Part shown: positions 16,288 through 25,410 of the stretch, in pieces
How positions within the stretch are numbered: position 1 is the stretch's first letter
Layout: every line of letters starts with the position of its first letter
Source of the DNA: Paenibacillus radicibacter
GTDB taxonomy: Bacteria; Bacillota; Bacilli; Paenibacillales; NBRC-103111
Length of the DNA stretch: 64,000 nt
Direction of reading: 5' to 3'
Assembly: GCF_024721995.1 (NCBI RefSeq)
Contig: NZ_JANQBC010000001.1
Location: 372,001-436,000 of the forward strand
Position numbers and translations under genes: made by a program
Notes under the pieces: model-generated
What the model was told of the DNA's origin: nothing
Databases searched by the model: none
Seen by the model: only the letters and a program-made list of their open reading frames with translations

Positions 16288-16331
16288 GAAGCTACCTCAA
16301 TCAAACGTTTGAAAAATGTCTCCCATGCAAT
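16257..16331 (-). CDS. Tiny peptide with apparent ATT start
   Basis: 24 residues, AWETFFKRLIEVASFWDYLQ then QLF, an amphipathic aromatic helix. AAAGGAGAGG lies about 5 bases before an ATT at 16331. An ATG in another frame gives only nine codons. Low confidence. Confidence 0.3.
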   Translation of the reverse strand: MAWETFFKRLIEVASFWDYLQQLF

Positions 16332-16364
16332 CTTTCCCTCTCCTTTCCACTTAAAACGAGAATT

Positions 16365-16586
16365 TTATGGCAGCTCCGAAATCATATATTCAGTTTTACT
16401 GAATCCAAAATTTTCAATTAAGTATGCATCAATGTCTTCTAGATAGCAATTTGCGACACTCGCTTGTTTCACATATGTATCAAATTCTATTTGAGTCAGT
16501 TTTGCTGTATGAATTAAAACTTCTCCATTCTCTGGTTCAGCCCATTCACCTAAATTTAATCTTCGCACTTGATAAAAGTATGGCAT
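16365..16586 (-). CDS. Small protein of unknown function
   Basis: 73 residues from the ATG at 16586, chosen for AAGGAGG 6 bases upstream; the ATG at 16616 has none. Starts MPYFYQVRRLNLGEWAEPENG. The middle is helical, and the end has the pattern ENFGFSKTEYMISELP. No family recognised. Confidence 0.55.
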   Translation of the reverse strand: MPYFYQVRRLNLGEWAEPENGEVLIHTAKLTQIEFDTYVKQASVANCYLEDIDAYLIENFGFSKTEYMISELP

Positions 16587-16621
16587 TTCATCCTCCTTGT
16601 GATATTCGACTTTCACTCGTT

Positions 16622-17032
16622 CTACAACTCATTGCTAATCTCTTCAATCATCTTGTCGAAGTAATCAATTTTAGCTGCCTTAGCCTTATTAAACTGTTCC
16701 AAAATTTCAAGGCATTGATTCTTATATTTTTTGACACAATCTCTCTCGTTGAAGAAAATATTGAGTGATGTCCCAGTGTGAAATCTATAACCTGTATTGT
16801 CATATGGAGCAATAATCTGTGCCTTTACTTTTCCATTTTTATCGACTGGTTTAAAGTGATGTTCAGAATAGTAAACCCTCTTATTCTTTGGCAAGTCTTC
16901 ATTGCTGCAAACAATAACTTTAACTGGTTTAATGTGACGGATAGCTTTATTATTGATATCCTTAAAACGATAATCACATATGTATACAAAATCCCCAACT
17001 ACCAATTTATCTCTACATTCATGATAATGCAT
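16622..17032 (-). CDS. Protein of unknown function
   Basis: 136 residues from MHYHECRDKL; AGGGAG lies upstream. The N-terminal part (VVGDFVYICDYRF) suggests a small SH3-like barrel, and the C-terminal part is a Lys-rich helix. No family recognised. Confidence 0.55.
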   Translation of the reverse strand: MHYHECRDKLVVGDFVYICDYRFKDINNKAIRHIKPVKVIVCSNEDLPKNKRVYYSEHHFKPVDKNGKVKAQIIAPYDNTGYRFHTGTSLNIFFNERDCVKKYKNQCLEILEQFNKAKAAKIDYFDKMIEEISNEL

Positions 17033-17094
17033 TTCACTATTCTCCCTGTTCAATAATATTAATTCAAGTTCTCTACTTACTATTAAAAGACTTC

Positions 17095-17122
17095 ATTTTT
17101 GAAAAGGGGACTTTATCCCCTT
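17095..17122 (-). terminator. Probable terminator after the SPFH gene
   Basis: Sense strand AAGGGGA-TAAAG-TCCCCTT followed by TTCAAAAATG. A 7-bp GC-rich stem right behind the stop codon, with only a short T-run. Confidence 0.55.
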
Positions 17123-17126
17123 ATTC

Positions 17127-18011
17127 TTATTTCTTAACTGTTTCGTTTGTTGTAGTAGGTAGTTGAATCATAGGAGTATTTCCACCTGATACAGTAGGTA
17201 ATCTGCCATCCCATTTCTTAGCAATTTCCATTTGAATTAATTCAGGAGTTAATGACTGTTTAAGAGTTTCGTTAGCCTTTGCTACCCCTTGAGCCTTGAT
17301 TAGCTCGGAGTCAGCAACGCCTTTAGCTTCAATACGTTGTTTATCAGCAGTGGCTTCAGCTTGTTTCTTCTGAATTTCAAGTGTTGCTAATTGTTGTTGT
17401 GCGTTAACATTATCTTGGATAGCTTTCAATGTATTTTCATCCGGACGAATCTCACCAAATGCAAATGTCTCAATTGTAATTCCTTCTTTACCAAGAGCGG
17501 TAGTCAGTTCTTTTGAAACTTTCGCAGTAATCTCATCACGTTTTACACCATAGATTTCAAGAACTGGATATTCGGAAGTTACACTTTGTACAGTCGCTTG
17601 AACTGTATTTTTTAAGTAGCCACCTTCAATTGTGCTCACATTGGCTCCACGAAATTTAGTGAAGATGTGAGGTAGTTTTTCAGCATCCATATGATACGCA
17701 TATCGCACATCAAGACTAACCTGCTTTCCTTCTTTGGTGGATACATTGAATGATTCATCTCCCTTAGATCCTTCATGAGGTGTTTTGGATAAAAAGACCG
17801 TTTCTGTCGATACTGGGTATTCAGTTACCTTTTTCCAAGGGGCAACTACGTGCCACCCTTGATTAAGTGTTTGTTCTTCAATTCCTCCATTCGTGTTGTA
17901 AACTACACCTGCAAATCCAGCTTCAATTTTAGTCACACTCATAAATCCAAAAATCACTCCAATGAATAGTAAAGCTCCTAGAAAGATACCGCCAATTGAA
18001 AATTTACTCAT
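17127..18011 (-). CDS. SPFH/band-7 (prohibitin-like) membrane protein
   Basis: 294 residues from MSKFSIGGIFLG (ATG at 18011, AGAGGAG upstream). One N-terminal membrane helix (about residues 5-27) is followed by a band-7 domain (KIEAGFAGVVYNTNGG, ..GVKRDEITAKVSKEL) and a coiled coil rich in Ala/Gln/Glu/Lys (QQQLATLEIQKKQAEATADKQ). Such proteins form ring or cage scaffolds on the inner membrane face. Phage copies are known but their role is unclear; protection of membrane proteases or of replication sites is possible. Confidence 0.9.
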   Translation of the reverse strand: MSKFSIGGIFLGALLFIGVIFGFMSVTKIEAGFAGVVYNTNGGIEEQTLNQGWHVVAPWKKVTEYPVSTETVFLSKTPHEGSKGDESFNVSTKEGKQVSLDVRYAYHMDAEKLPHIFTKFRGANVSTIEGGYLKNTVQATVQSVTSEYPVLEIYGVKRDEITAKVSKELTTALGKEGITIETFAFGEIRPDENTLKAIQDNVNAQQQLATLEIQKKQAEATADKQRIEAKGVADSELIKAQGVAKANETLKQSLTPELIQMEIAKKWDGRLPTVSGGNTPMIQLPTTTNETVKK

Positions 18012-18165
18012 TAATATTTTTCTCCTCTTTTTTAATTGATTTTTTAAATGGTTCCGCGAACAATGAAATAATCTTCCCAACAAAATTGAACTTACTTGCC
18101 AAACATAACCACAGGAAAGCTATAAATATAATTAGTAGAAAGAAACCTACGTACAACGAATACAT
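18004..18165 (-). CDS. Small single-span membrane protein coupled to the SPFH gene
   Basis: 53 residues: a membrane helix MYSLYVGFFLLIIFIAFLWL, then a basic tail with KKSIKKEEKNINE. GAGGAG lies 5 bases before the ATG, and its stop overlaps the SPFH start (ATGAGTAA). It probably works with the SPFH protein, in the way NfeD-like partners accompany some SPFH proteins, although it has no NfeD domain. Confidence 0.65.
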   Translation of the reverse strand: MYSLYVGFFLLIIFIAFLWLCLASKFNFVGKIISLFAEPFKKSIKKEEKNINE

Positions 18166-18228
18166 TTAATCTCCTCGCATTTAACAGTCTAGTTTTCCAT
18201 TCCCCATGAAAGACGGATTTCATTTTCT

Positions 18229-18465
18229 TTAATCTAAAATACGTCCTGCTTTTCCATTTTTAACTTTTCTAGCTTTTGCGTATTTAGTCAGAGTGCTTCC
18301 ACCACTCTTTTTATTCCCAGTGGGACGTAAGCTACCATATACTAAACCTGCTTTTTTGCAAAGATCCTTTAATTCTTTTTCTGCCACTGCACGAGAACCT
18401 GATAAATTGCTTACCAATTTTGCGTTACCTTTACTGTCTAATGCTAGTCCATAATATGTATTCAT
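18229..18465 (-). CDS. Small basic protein of unknown function
   Basis: 78 residues; starts MNTYYGLALDSKGNAKL, ends with a Lys/Arg-rich stretch YAKARKVKNGKAGRILD that could bind nucleic acid. GAGGAG upstream. A junction dyad lies at 18206-18223 after the stop. Confidence 0.55.
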   Translation of the reverse strand: MNTYYGLALDSKGNAKLVSNLSGSRAVAEKELKDLCKKAGLVYGSLRPTGNKKSGGSTLTKYAKARKVKNGKAGRILD

Positions 18466-18495
18466 TTGTTTTTCTCCTCTTATGTATGTTTTATT

Positions 18496-20175
18496 TTAAT
18501 TTACTACTCTATAGTCTTCTAAAAACAATTGACTAGATTTGCTAACTTTCCCCTTGAAACCCTTAAACTCGTTAAAGTTCAGAGTTCCTATCGCTTTAAT
18601 TTCTTTCCCCATTATTTCTTCGCTAAAATAATGTTCGTTTGTTCTAAATTTCATTAATGATAATGAAGGAGTCATTTTCAATAATTCATCATCATCATAG
18701 AAATATGATCTACTCATTGGTGTACATGGGATCTTGACAGTATTTCGATCTTTTCCTAGTACATCTTTCTTCTGAGGACGAATATTTGAGATTAGAAATC
18801 TACCAGTTTCAAATCCTTTGCCACTGATTCGATAAAAGGACTCGATTTTTTTAATTAATCCTTCGTTCAATTCTTCAATATCAAATTCCATAATGTACTC
18901 TAACTCATTATTAATGGCTTGTAGATTTTCATTAAGATACCTTTGAACCTTATCCAGATCACAGCGTTTAAATCTAACTCCTCCAACAGAAGCATGTCCA
19001 GCAGCATACTCTACTTCTGGTATACTGTTTAAAAATGACCTTAAATCAAAATCATTATAGGCACGATAGCTTCCTGAATATGTATCATTCTCATCTTCAG
19101 ATAAGACCATAATTGCCTTTTGTAACTCATTACAAAACTCACCTGCAACTAACCCCTTAAACCCTTTACCTATTTCATTATTGATGATAATAGAACATTT
19201 GTCTTTATCGTCTATTAAAGGTCGCAGCTCTTCAACATATTTAGCTTGAATTTTCTTACGCTCTTCATTCATTGCAATAACTTGCTTGGCTAATACTTTA
19301 GCTTTTTTAGGGTCTGTTTCAATTAATAGTTCAATTACTACTTCAATTTTATCCATTCTACATGCTGCATTAATGCAAGGAGATATTGAATAACTAATGT
19401 CAGATGATGACAATCCATTCAAGTCCTTTTTCATTTCAGATAAAAGACTTTTAATTCCTTCATTTTTCATACTTAACCCTTTGTAAACTATGTATCTATT
19501 CTCATACTCCATCAAACTCATTACATCCCCTGTTAATCCGATAGCAACAACATCATAATAATCTTCACTATGACTTGTTTTAAAGTACTCATCAAGTACT
19601 TGACATACTTTCCAAGCTACAACAGCAGCAGAGATCAACTTATTGGGATATTCACAACCTTTTTGTTGAGGATTTACAAGTGTACAATATGGATTCATTA
19701 AATCCTGCTCATGATGATCAATTACGATTACCTTGATATTATTATTTGTAATCCTCTTACAAGCCTCGACACTGTTAGTTGAGGAATCGATAATTATAAG
19801 CAAATCAGTGTCATCAGGTATCTTATCTTCTGTAACATCAATGGAATGTCCTTCTGATCTTTGAGAATGGATATAGAACACATTATCTGTGAATTTTTTT
19901 AAGTTGCTGTACATTAATGTGCCAGATGTAACTCCATCATTATCAATATCAATGTGAATTACAATTTTCATTTTATTCTTTATTGCTATGTATATTTCTT
20001 TAGCTGCTTTCTCAATGTTTTTTAGAAGATATGGACTATGCAACTCTTGACTGTCTGGAGTTGTGAATCTTTGCAAATCAGCAATTCCATGGATTGCAGC
20101 TAGTTTTCTTCCAATGCCATCAATATCACTATAGGGTAATTTTGGTGTCATTTGTAACCATTTCAGATATTTCAC
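18496..20175 (-). CDS. DHH-family RecJ-like single-strand DNA exonuclease
   Basis: 559 residues. DHH motifs are in order: HIDIDNDGVTSG (about 74-85), LLIIIDSST (about 125-133), VIDHHEQD (about 151-158) and YAAGHASVGGVRF (DHHA1, near residue 400). Size and architecture agree with the RecJ-like protein of SPβ (YorK). It is expected to degrade 5' ends of single-stranded DNA in replication or recombination. Two AATACATA octamers lie in its leader. Confidence 0.9.
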   Translation of the reverse strand: MKYLKWLQMTPKLPYSDIDGIGRKLAAIHGIADLQRFTTPDSQELHSPYLLKNIEKAAKEIYIAIKNKMKIVIHIDIDNDGVTSGTLMYSNLKKFTDNVFYIHSQRSEGHSIDVTEDKIPDDTDLLIIIDSSTNSVEACKRITNNNIKVIVIDHHEQDLMNPYCTLVNPQQKGCEYPNKLISAAVVAWKVCQVLDEYFKTSHSEDYYDVVAIGLTGDVMSLMEYENRYIVYKGLSMKNEGIKSLLSEMKKDLNGLSSSDISYSISPCINAACRMDKIEVVIELLIETDPKKAKVLAKQVIAMNEERKKIQAKYVEELRPLIDDKDKCSIIINNEIGKGFKGLVAGEFCNELQKAIMVLSEDENDTYSGSYRAYNDFDLRSFLNSIPEVEYAAGHASVGGVRFKRCDLDKVQRYLNENLQAINNELEYIMEFDIEELNEGLIKKIESFYRISGKGFETGRFLISNIRPQKKDVLGKDRNTVKIPCTPMSRSYFYDDDELLKMTPSLSLMKFRTNEHYFSEEIMGKEIKAIGTLNFNEFKGFKGKVSKSSQLFLEDYRVVN

Positions 20176-20304
20176 CTCCTCTTTGTTATTTATCTTGCTT
20201 TGCTAATATACTAAATGTATTAACAATAAGTCAATACTTTTATATTATTTATTTTATTTTTCAGGTGTCTTCACCCAAAATAATATTATGTATTATTATA
20301 TGTA

Positions 20305-20538
20305 TTATAGTTTTTTACTTTTTAAATCAATATGTTTTAGCTCTTCAATTCCAAACATAAAGCTTCCCAATAGTGCAGTTTCCTTTGAGCTCAATGTAAA
20401 GTCTGAATCCATATCATACGCCATACCCAAGCACCTATAAGCAATTTGGTGAAGTGTCTTAGTCTGTTGTTCATTCAACGAAAAATTGGTTTCAATTCTC
20501 TTACCTGCTTCAACCTCGATTACATTTTCAGTTATCAT
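20305..20538 (-). CDS. Small protein of unknown function
   Basis: 77 residues, MITENVIEVEAGKRIETNF then helices (LNEQQTKTLHQIAYRCLGMAYDM). GGGAGA lies 8 bases upstream. No family recognised. Confidence 0.55.
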   Translation of the reverse strand: MITENVIEVEAGKRIETNFSLNEQQTKTLHQIAYRCLGMAYDMDSDFTLSSKETALLGSFMFGIEELKHIDLKSKKL

Positions 20539-20630
20539 AGTACATCTCCCAATTATTTATTATTTGAATTTAATATGAAAACATATACTTATTGCTATGA
20601 GAAGCACAATAAAAGATTCATACCCTAATA

Positions 20631-20840
20631 TTACTCAACTTTTTCAAAAACAAGTTCAATTTCCCAACCACACTTACAAGTCCTCTTGAAATGACCTGTG
20701 ACACCATCAAAATGCATGCTTCCCTCATCTTCTCCTGTCTTCTCACTTCCACAAGACTCACAATTATTATATTTCTTCCCCAATTTAATGAATAGAAAAG
20801 TACTTGTTAGTTTTAATTTCCCGTATTTAAACTTCGACAT
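20631..20840 (-). CDS. Small zinc-ribbon protein
   Basis: 69 residues. CESCG (about 27-31) and CKCGW (about 55-59) form a likely four-Cys zinc site. The N-terminus is basic (MSKFKYGKLKLTSTFLFIKLGKK). Function unknown; nucleic-acid or protein binding is possible. Confidence 0.6.
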   Translation of the reverse strand: MSKFKYGKLKLTSTFLFIKLGKKYNNCESCGSEKTGEDEGSMHFDGVTGHFKRTCKCGWEIELVFEKVE

Positions 20841-20926
20841 TTTTTAGTTCTCCTTTTTATATTTAATCAAATCAAAAATAAATTTTGTTAGCCGTTTACA
20901 AATAACATTAATTTAAAAGAAAATAT

Positions 20927-21154
20927 TCAGATGTTTTTAAACTTCTTTTTTACGCGTTTATAGCAATTATTTGCTAATTCACTCATAGATCCTATTAATG
21001 CCTCTTCTGTCTCAAAATACTTCATCTTTTTTGATAACGCTCGAAGTTTATGGATATCGAATTCTGGGATATAACTGTTGATATTCTCTTCCTCTGCTTC
21101 AAGCAAGTATTGTAGCATATGCAGTGTTAAAATATCTCTTTCAATTTGTTTCAT
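20927..21154 (-). CDS. Small helical protein of unknown function
   Basis: 75 residues, all-helical prediction, acidic first half and basic end (YKRVKKKFKNI). GAAAGGGAT upstream. No family recognised. Confidence 0.5.
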   Translation of the reverse strand: MKQIERDILTLHMLQYLLEAEEENINSYIPEFDIHKLRALSKKMKYFETEEALIGSMSELANNCYKRVKKKFKNI

Positions 21155-21187
21155 ATTGTATCCCTTTCAATAATAATAATTTGCAGT

Positions 21188-21346
21188 TTAATATATTTTA
21201 TTTTCCAACCAAATAAATAAGCAACCTGCTAGAAACCACATTAGCTCCTTCCAAGAAAAAGAACGTTTTCTAAGGCAATATACGCCTACATATATCATTA
21301 ATAACATAGAGTATAAGTAAAATACCCAAAACCAAAAGTTATTCAT
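21188..21346 (-). CDS. Small two-span membrane protein
   Basis: 52 residues: MNNFWFWVFYLYSMLLMIYV and WKELMWFLAGCLFIWLEN as two membrane helices joined by a basic loop CLRKRSFS. GGAGC lies 8 bases before the ATG. Function unknown. Confidence 0.55.
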   Translation of the reverse strand: MNNFWFWVFYLYSMLLMIYVGVYCLRKRSFSWKELMWFLAGCLFIWLENKIY

Positions 21347-21379
21347 TATCTATTGCTCCATTCCAATAAAACTGTTATT

Positions 21380-21598
21380 TTATTGGACTACAAACTTATA
21401 ACTTCCATCATCGACTTCGCTTGTGGGAACGTAATCCTTAAATCCATCTTCATATGTAACCTCGAAACACATTCTTTCTTTCAAATCCTTCTCATCAGGT
21501 TTTACATGGACTAATCCTGTGATCAGGGGAATATCACAATTTGGTCTCCGAAAGGCGTATGGATGTACTGGCTCAAGAAATACATAATTAATTTTCAT
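21380..21598 (-). CDS. Small beta-rich protein of unknown function
   Basis: 72 residues, MKINYVFLEPVHPYAFRRPN, ending DYVPTSEVDDGSYKFVVQ. GAGGTGG upstream. No family recognised. Confidence 0.5.
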   Translation of the reverse strand: MKINYVFLEPVHPYAFRRPNCDIPLITGLVHVKPDEKDLKERMCFEVTYEDGFKDYVPTSEVDDGSYKFVVQ

Positions 21599-21636
21599 TT
21601 TTAAACCACCTCATTTCAATTGAAATCGCTGTATCA

Positions 21637-21954
21637 TTATCTTTCCATTTCCTCAATCTGTTTTTCATACTGTTCCCAATCGTATTCGTTAAAGCACTTC
21701 TTATAGCTGCTCAAATAATGCCCATCTCCATCAATAATGTCGTTCAATTCGATGGCAATTGTGCTTTCAAACATTGTCACTTGCATACCACCTTCATCAA
21801 AAGGATGGGAACCTACAATTTCAGCAAATTCAGATAAACTATTGAAATATACATGCACATAAGCGTAAACTGTTTTATTTCTATTAAATTCTTTTGTATA
21901 AAGACCAGTTTCATTTTCTTTTAGAAAATCGTATAAATCAGCATTAACTTCCAT
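21637..21954 (-). CDS. Protein of unknown function
   Basis: 105 residues, alpha/beta, acidic, ending in a Glu-rich helix (WEQYEKQIEEMER). Its start overlaps the end of the gene upstream by 11 bases, so the two are coupled. No family recognised. Confidence 0.55.
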   Translation of the reverse strand: MEVNADLYDFLKENETGLYTKEFNRNKTVYAYVHVYFNSLSEFAEIVGSHPFDEGGMQVTMFESTIAIELNDIIDGDGHYLSSYKKCFNEYDWEQYEKQIEEMER

Positions 21955-22162
21955 TTACACCATCCGTTCTTAACCTCACTGAAATCTTCAGTGTGGAAAG
22001 GTCATATTCACGTTCACTCAACTCTTTAATCCACTCTTTGAACGAATCTCTACCACCAACAAAGTCACTCGTAAGAAAACCATCATGACTATTGGGATAA
22101 TGAATTATCCAGTCTTTTTCGAGCTTACTCCATCTCACTCTAATGCCATCCTCATTCTTCAT
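21944..22162 (-). CDS. Small protein of unknown function
   Basis: 72 residues with IRVRWSKLEKDWIIHYPNSHDGF at the start. Overlaps both neighbours by 11 bases, forming a tightly coupled trio (21637-22508). No family recognised. Confidence 0.5.
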   Translation of the reverse strand: MKNEDGIRVRWSKLEKDWIIHYPNSHDGFLTSDFVGGRDSFKEWIKELSEREYDLSTLKISVRLRTDGVNGS

Positions 22163-22508
22163 CTACTTTCCTCCTGCTTTTATAGTAAAGTAAACTTGGC
22201 TCGCCAATATCATTAAGACAGTTGTAAAATATCCTTCTCGCTTTATCATCTACCATGTTGTTATGTACAAAATTCATTTTGCTGTATTGTCTTGGTTTTG
22301 GATTATCTCGTTCATGATCCTGAACACCTTCTCTTTTCAACTGCTGCTGAAACTTTTCAGATAGACACCATTTCAACCCTCCCCAGCTAATCCATTTGGA
22401 GTGCGACATCTCAACCTTCTCAATGGTTGTTAAGGATTTTCTATTATCCCAACAATATTCATCAAGTTGCATCATCCAAGGTTTATGCGAATCTCCAAAC
22501 ATCACCAC
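22152..22508 (-). CDS. Protein of unknown function
   Basis: 118 residues, rich in Trp and basic residues (WKSxGGLKWCLSEKF region). First in a coupled trio. No family recognised. Confidence 0.5.
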   Translation of the reverse strand: MVMFGDSHKPWMMQLDEYCWDNRKSLTTIEKVEMSHSKWISWGGLKWCLSEKFQQQLKREGVQDHERDNPKPRQYSKMNFVHNNMVDDKARRIFYNCLNDIGEPSLLYYKSRRKVDEE

Positions 22509-22537
22509 AAGTTCATTCGAGAATGTTACTCACACAA

Positions 22538-22921
22538 TCATTCTATGTATCCCAGCTCTCTAGCAAGCTGCTGAATAGCCACCATGTCTTCTTCTGGATA
22601 TGCCCAATGTGATCCGTGAAGTCCGCCGTATCCATGCTTCCCATTCGAATGAGTTCCTCTAATGATAAAGTATCTAAAATCATTAATTAACCCCCAAAGT
22701 GTTCCACCGTGACTGAAGCCCTTATCGAATCGTTCATATGGATAAACCTTAGCTCCAGTGTAATCATCTATATACCAAAGACTCTTTCCTTCTTGGACAA
22801 AGTGAGCATATCCATAGTGGTTAGGTTTATAAAAGAATTTTCTTCCACGATTACCAATCTCCATAATGATTCGATTCACAATAGCAATTCGTTCTTGTCT
22901 TTCTTCCAACTTTTTAGACAC
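22538..22921 (-). CDS. Protein of unknown function
   Basis: 127 residues. Gly/His/Tyr-rich middle (GTHSNGKHGYGGLHGSHWAYP) and a first helix MSKKLEERQERIAIVNRII. A typical junction dyad (22943-22961) and GGGAGGAA precede it. No family recognised. Confidence 0.55.
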   Translation of the reverse strand: MSKKLEERQERIAIVNRIIMEIGNRGRKFFYKPNHYGYAHFVQEGKSLWYIDDYTGAKVYPYERFDKGFSHGGTLWGLINDFRYFIIRGTHSNGKHGYGGLHGSHWAYPEEDMVAIQQLARELGYIE

Positions 22922-23018
22922 TTATATTCCTCCCCACTTCCCATTGAAAATCGTATTTCATGATAATATTTTGTTATGTGATTACCACCTCAGTAGCCAT
23001 CATTCATACTTTAGATTA

Positions 23019-24527
23019 TTATTTACAAAGCACTCTCTTCCGAATTTCTGATAAAGTCTCATCTCGAACTAACACTCCATCTACAAAAACATCTTCTAAT
23101 TGATCAATCGCAGCAAAATTTTCATCATAGGTGTGCTTTTCCAAACCATCAACTACTGTTAATTCACCATTTACTCTAACTACAGCAACACGCCCACGCT
23201 GACTACGTTTAGTTCCATCATCTGTCTTAGGGTCTTTAAAGAGCATTCTTTCTTCGCCATTAATCAATGCATATGTTGCTTTCATAGCAAAGCCAAGAGT
23301 ATCACGGGTTACGTGTTGATATGTATAACTTCCAATACCTAAAACAATATTCGTACTTGCAAATCCCTTTGCTTCAAGTCTTTCAACAATTTGTTCAGCT
23401 CGATCAAGTGTGATTGAGTCCCCATAAATTGCACCAATATGTGTATCTAACACTTTATATCCTTGTTCTGATAAAGTACCTCCAAAAATATCCCATAAAC
23501 ACTCAATTAGCCCTTTGCGTTCTAGTTCAGTTTCTCCGTCTGGGTTTCCTGTGATAATAAGAACTGGATCTCCACTATCAGGACGAATTACAACTCTCCC
23601 ATCACGATTCATAATCTCATCTTTTAAGCGTGGTAAGATATCTCCAACTACTGCCCAAAAATCATATGTATCAGATACTACACTAAAAAATCCATTGGGA
23701 TAAATCTCTGTGATTAGTCGCTTATACATTTCAAACTCATCCCGACTATCTGGATCTGTACTAGCGCTCATTACACTATGCTCTGTTGCTGGAATCGAAG
23801 TTCCCACTAGCTCCTTTTCAATATTTGCATTATAGTATGCCTCGTGGTATGCAATAGCTGGAATTGTATCTGTTCCAGTGAATGATAACAAATGTCCTGC
23901 CCCACTAACAGCTCCACCATCTAAGCCAACCATTCCCCGTGCAGAAAAGTCATGCCCTTGGAAACCAACACTATCTGTGCCCCCAGTCGTTTTTAAAGCG
24001 TACTCGTCCAATAGCTTACGGTATTGATATGCTGTCGTTGCTGAAGTCATAGGTTGCCAGATTTCAGCAGAGATTAATGTCTCTAAATAGTTCGTCAACC
24101 AATAAAATTCAGGACGAGAGTCAGGCATTGTATTCTCAATTGTCAGCACAGGAACCTTAATAGGTGATTTACTACCCTCTTTTAATGCTTTGATTCTAAC
24201 AGGTAAATAACCTAGATCGTGTAATGCTTCAATATGAGCTGTGTCTGGATTAGGTATAGCAGCCGAATATCTAATAGTCCTTACATATTCCTGAACAACT
24301 TCTTCTTTCGTTCGATTAAAGAAGTGTGTGTTAAAGTAATCAATTAAGTATTTTTTAATGAATCCTTGAATCCCAAAAACTACAACTTTATCAGCTTGCG
24401 GAAAGTATTTTTTGCTACGAGGAGTAAATGTGGAATAGATTTGTTGAGTATTTTTAGGATACTGATTCTTATGAAACACTTTATAAAAATCACAAAGCAA
24501 ACTTGCTGGATAAATTGTATTTGTCAT
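23019..24527 (-). CDS. Nicotinamide phosphoribosyltransferase homologue, probable Namat of a NARP1-type pathway
   Basis: 502 residues, full length for the Nampt family. Visible are TFTPRSKKYFP (N-terminal), GFQGHDFSARGM, STDPDSRDEFEMYKRL and the catalytic VIRPDSGDP. Nampt joins nicotinamide to PRPP; the phage NARP1 homologue Namat instead uses ADP-ribose pyrophosphate to remake NAD+ in one step. The gene follows the PRPP-synthetase-like gene by one base, the exact pairing found in NARP1. Such a pathway restores NAD+ drained by defence systems. Nampt versus Namat cannot be decided by eye. Confidence 0.85.
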   Translation of the reverse strand: MTNTIYPASLLCDFYKVFHKNQYPKNTQQIYSTFTPRSKKYFPQADKVVVFGIQGFIKKYLIDYFNTHFFNRTKEEVVQEYVRTIRYSAAIPNPDTAHIEALHDLGYLPVRIKALKEGSKSPIKVPVLTIENTMPDSRPEFYWLTNYLETLISAEIWQPMTSATTAYQYRKLLDEYALKTTGGTDSVGFQGHDFSARGMVGLDGGAVSGAGHLLSFTGTDTIPAIAYHEAYYNANIEKELVGTSIPATEHSVMSASTDPDSRDEFEMYKRLITEIYPNGFFSVVSDTYDFWAVVGDILPRLKDEIMNRDGRVVIRPDSGDPVLIITGNPDGETELERKGLIECLWDIFGGTLSEQGYKVLDTHIGAIYGDSITLDRAEQIVERLEAKGFASTNIVLGIGSYTYQHVTRDTLGFAMKATYALINGEERMLFKDPKTDDGTKRSQRGRVAVVRVNGELTVVDGLEKHTYDENFAAIDQLEDVFVDGVLVRDETLSEIRKRVLCK

Positions 24528-24528
24528 T

Positions 24529-25350
24529 TTACAACACCTCTTCTAGTTCATAAATTTTTAATTGTTCTTTATACTTCAAGTTATCCCAATGATTTTGTTC
24601 AGAAACAATACTATTTGTGGTGAATACTTTGTTGATATGGTTAAAAAGCTCACCTTTGAAAATACTATTCTCTGCATGCGCAACTAGTAAGTAAACTTCA
24701 TTAAATCCTTTGTCACGTAATGCTTTAGCACTTTTCACAAATGTGCCACCATAAGACGATAGATCATCAACAATGATAACTTTCTTTCCACTGCCTTTGA
24801 AATTTCCATGTAATGAGACTTCTTTAATTTCTCCTGATTGAAAATCTCTTTCTTTGTCACCAACAATCACATTTTTATATTTCATTTTACTGTATCTCTT
24901 ACTAGCCCCTGCATCTGGGAACATAATGTAATCTTGTTCAATATCAAAATCAATTTCTCTAATTACTAATTTTAGCAATTCAAAATCAATATAGTTTGCT
25001 CTACAATTATTAAGTAAGGCGATTGATACATCTGAATGTGGCTCAACTAACTCAACACTGTAAAATTGTAATAGATTAATATATTCGGTTACATATTTAA
25101 GTGTGAAAGGCGAATCATTCTCGCTTCTATCCATTCTGCTATATGGCATGTACATAATAGTTAAACTACAAATCACTTTTAATGTATCTAGGTATTTTTT
25201 CAAAAACATAAGTTTAATTAGATCTCCGTCATTTTCATACTTAAATACAATTTTATTATGAGTCAGAATAATTAATCCTGATTGTTCTAATTTTGTTTCA
25301 CCATTAGGAAACGATGTAAAAGTTACAACTTCATTATTTAATTTAATCAA
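24529..25350 (-). CDS. Ribose-phosphate pyrophosphokinase homologue, probable Adps of a NARP1-type pathway
   Basis: 273 residues, shorter than bacterial Prs (about 315). It keeps PYSRMDRSENDSPFT (ATP/ribose flexible loop), VELVEPHSD and the PRPP-type loop KVIIVDDLSSYGGTF. Loop differences fit a changed substrate such as ADP-ribose, as in Adps. Immediately followed by the Nampt-like gene with coupled translation. Confidence 0.82.
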   Translation of the reverse strand: MIKLNNEVVTFTSFPNGETKLEQSGLIILTHNKIVFKYENDGDLIKLMFLKKYLDTLKVICSLTIMYMPYSRMDRSENDSPFTLKYVTEYINLLQFYSVELVEPHSDVSIALLNNCRANYIDFELLKLVIREIDFDIEQDYIMFPDAGASKRYSKMKYKNVIVGDKERDFQSGEIKEVSLHGNFKGSGKKVIIVDDLSSYGGTFVKSAKALRDKGFNEVYLLVAHAENSIFKGELFNHINKVFTTNSIVSEQNHWDNLKYKEQLKIYELEEVL

Positions 25351-25410
25351 AAGTTATACACCTCTCTTGGTTTTATCGATCTTTTCATAGATTGGAATGA
25401 AATCACTGTT

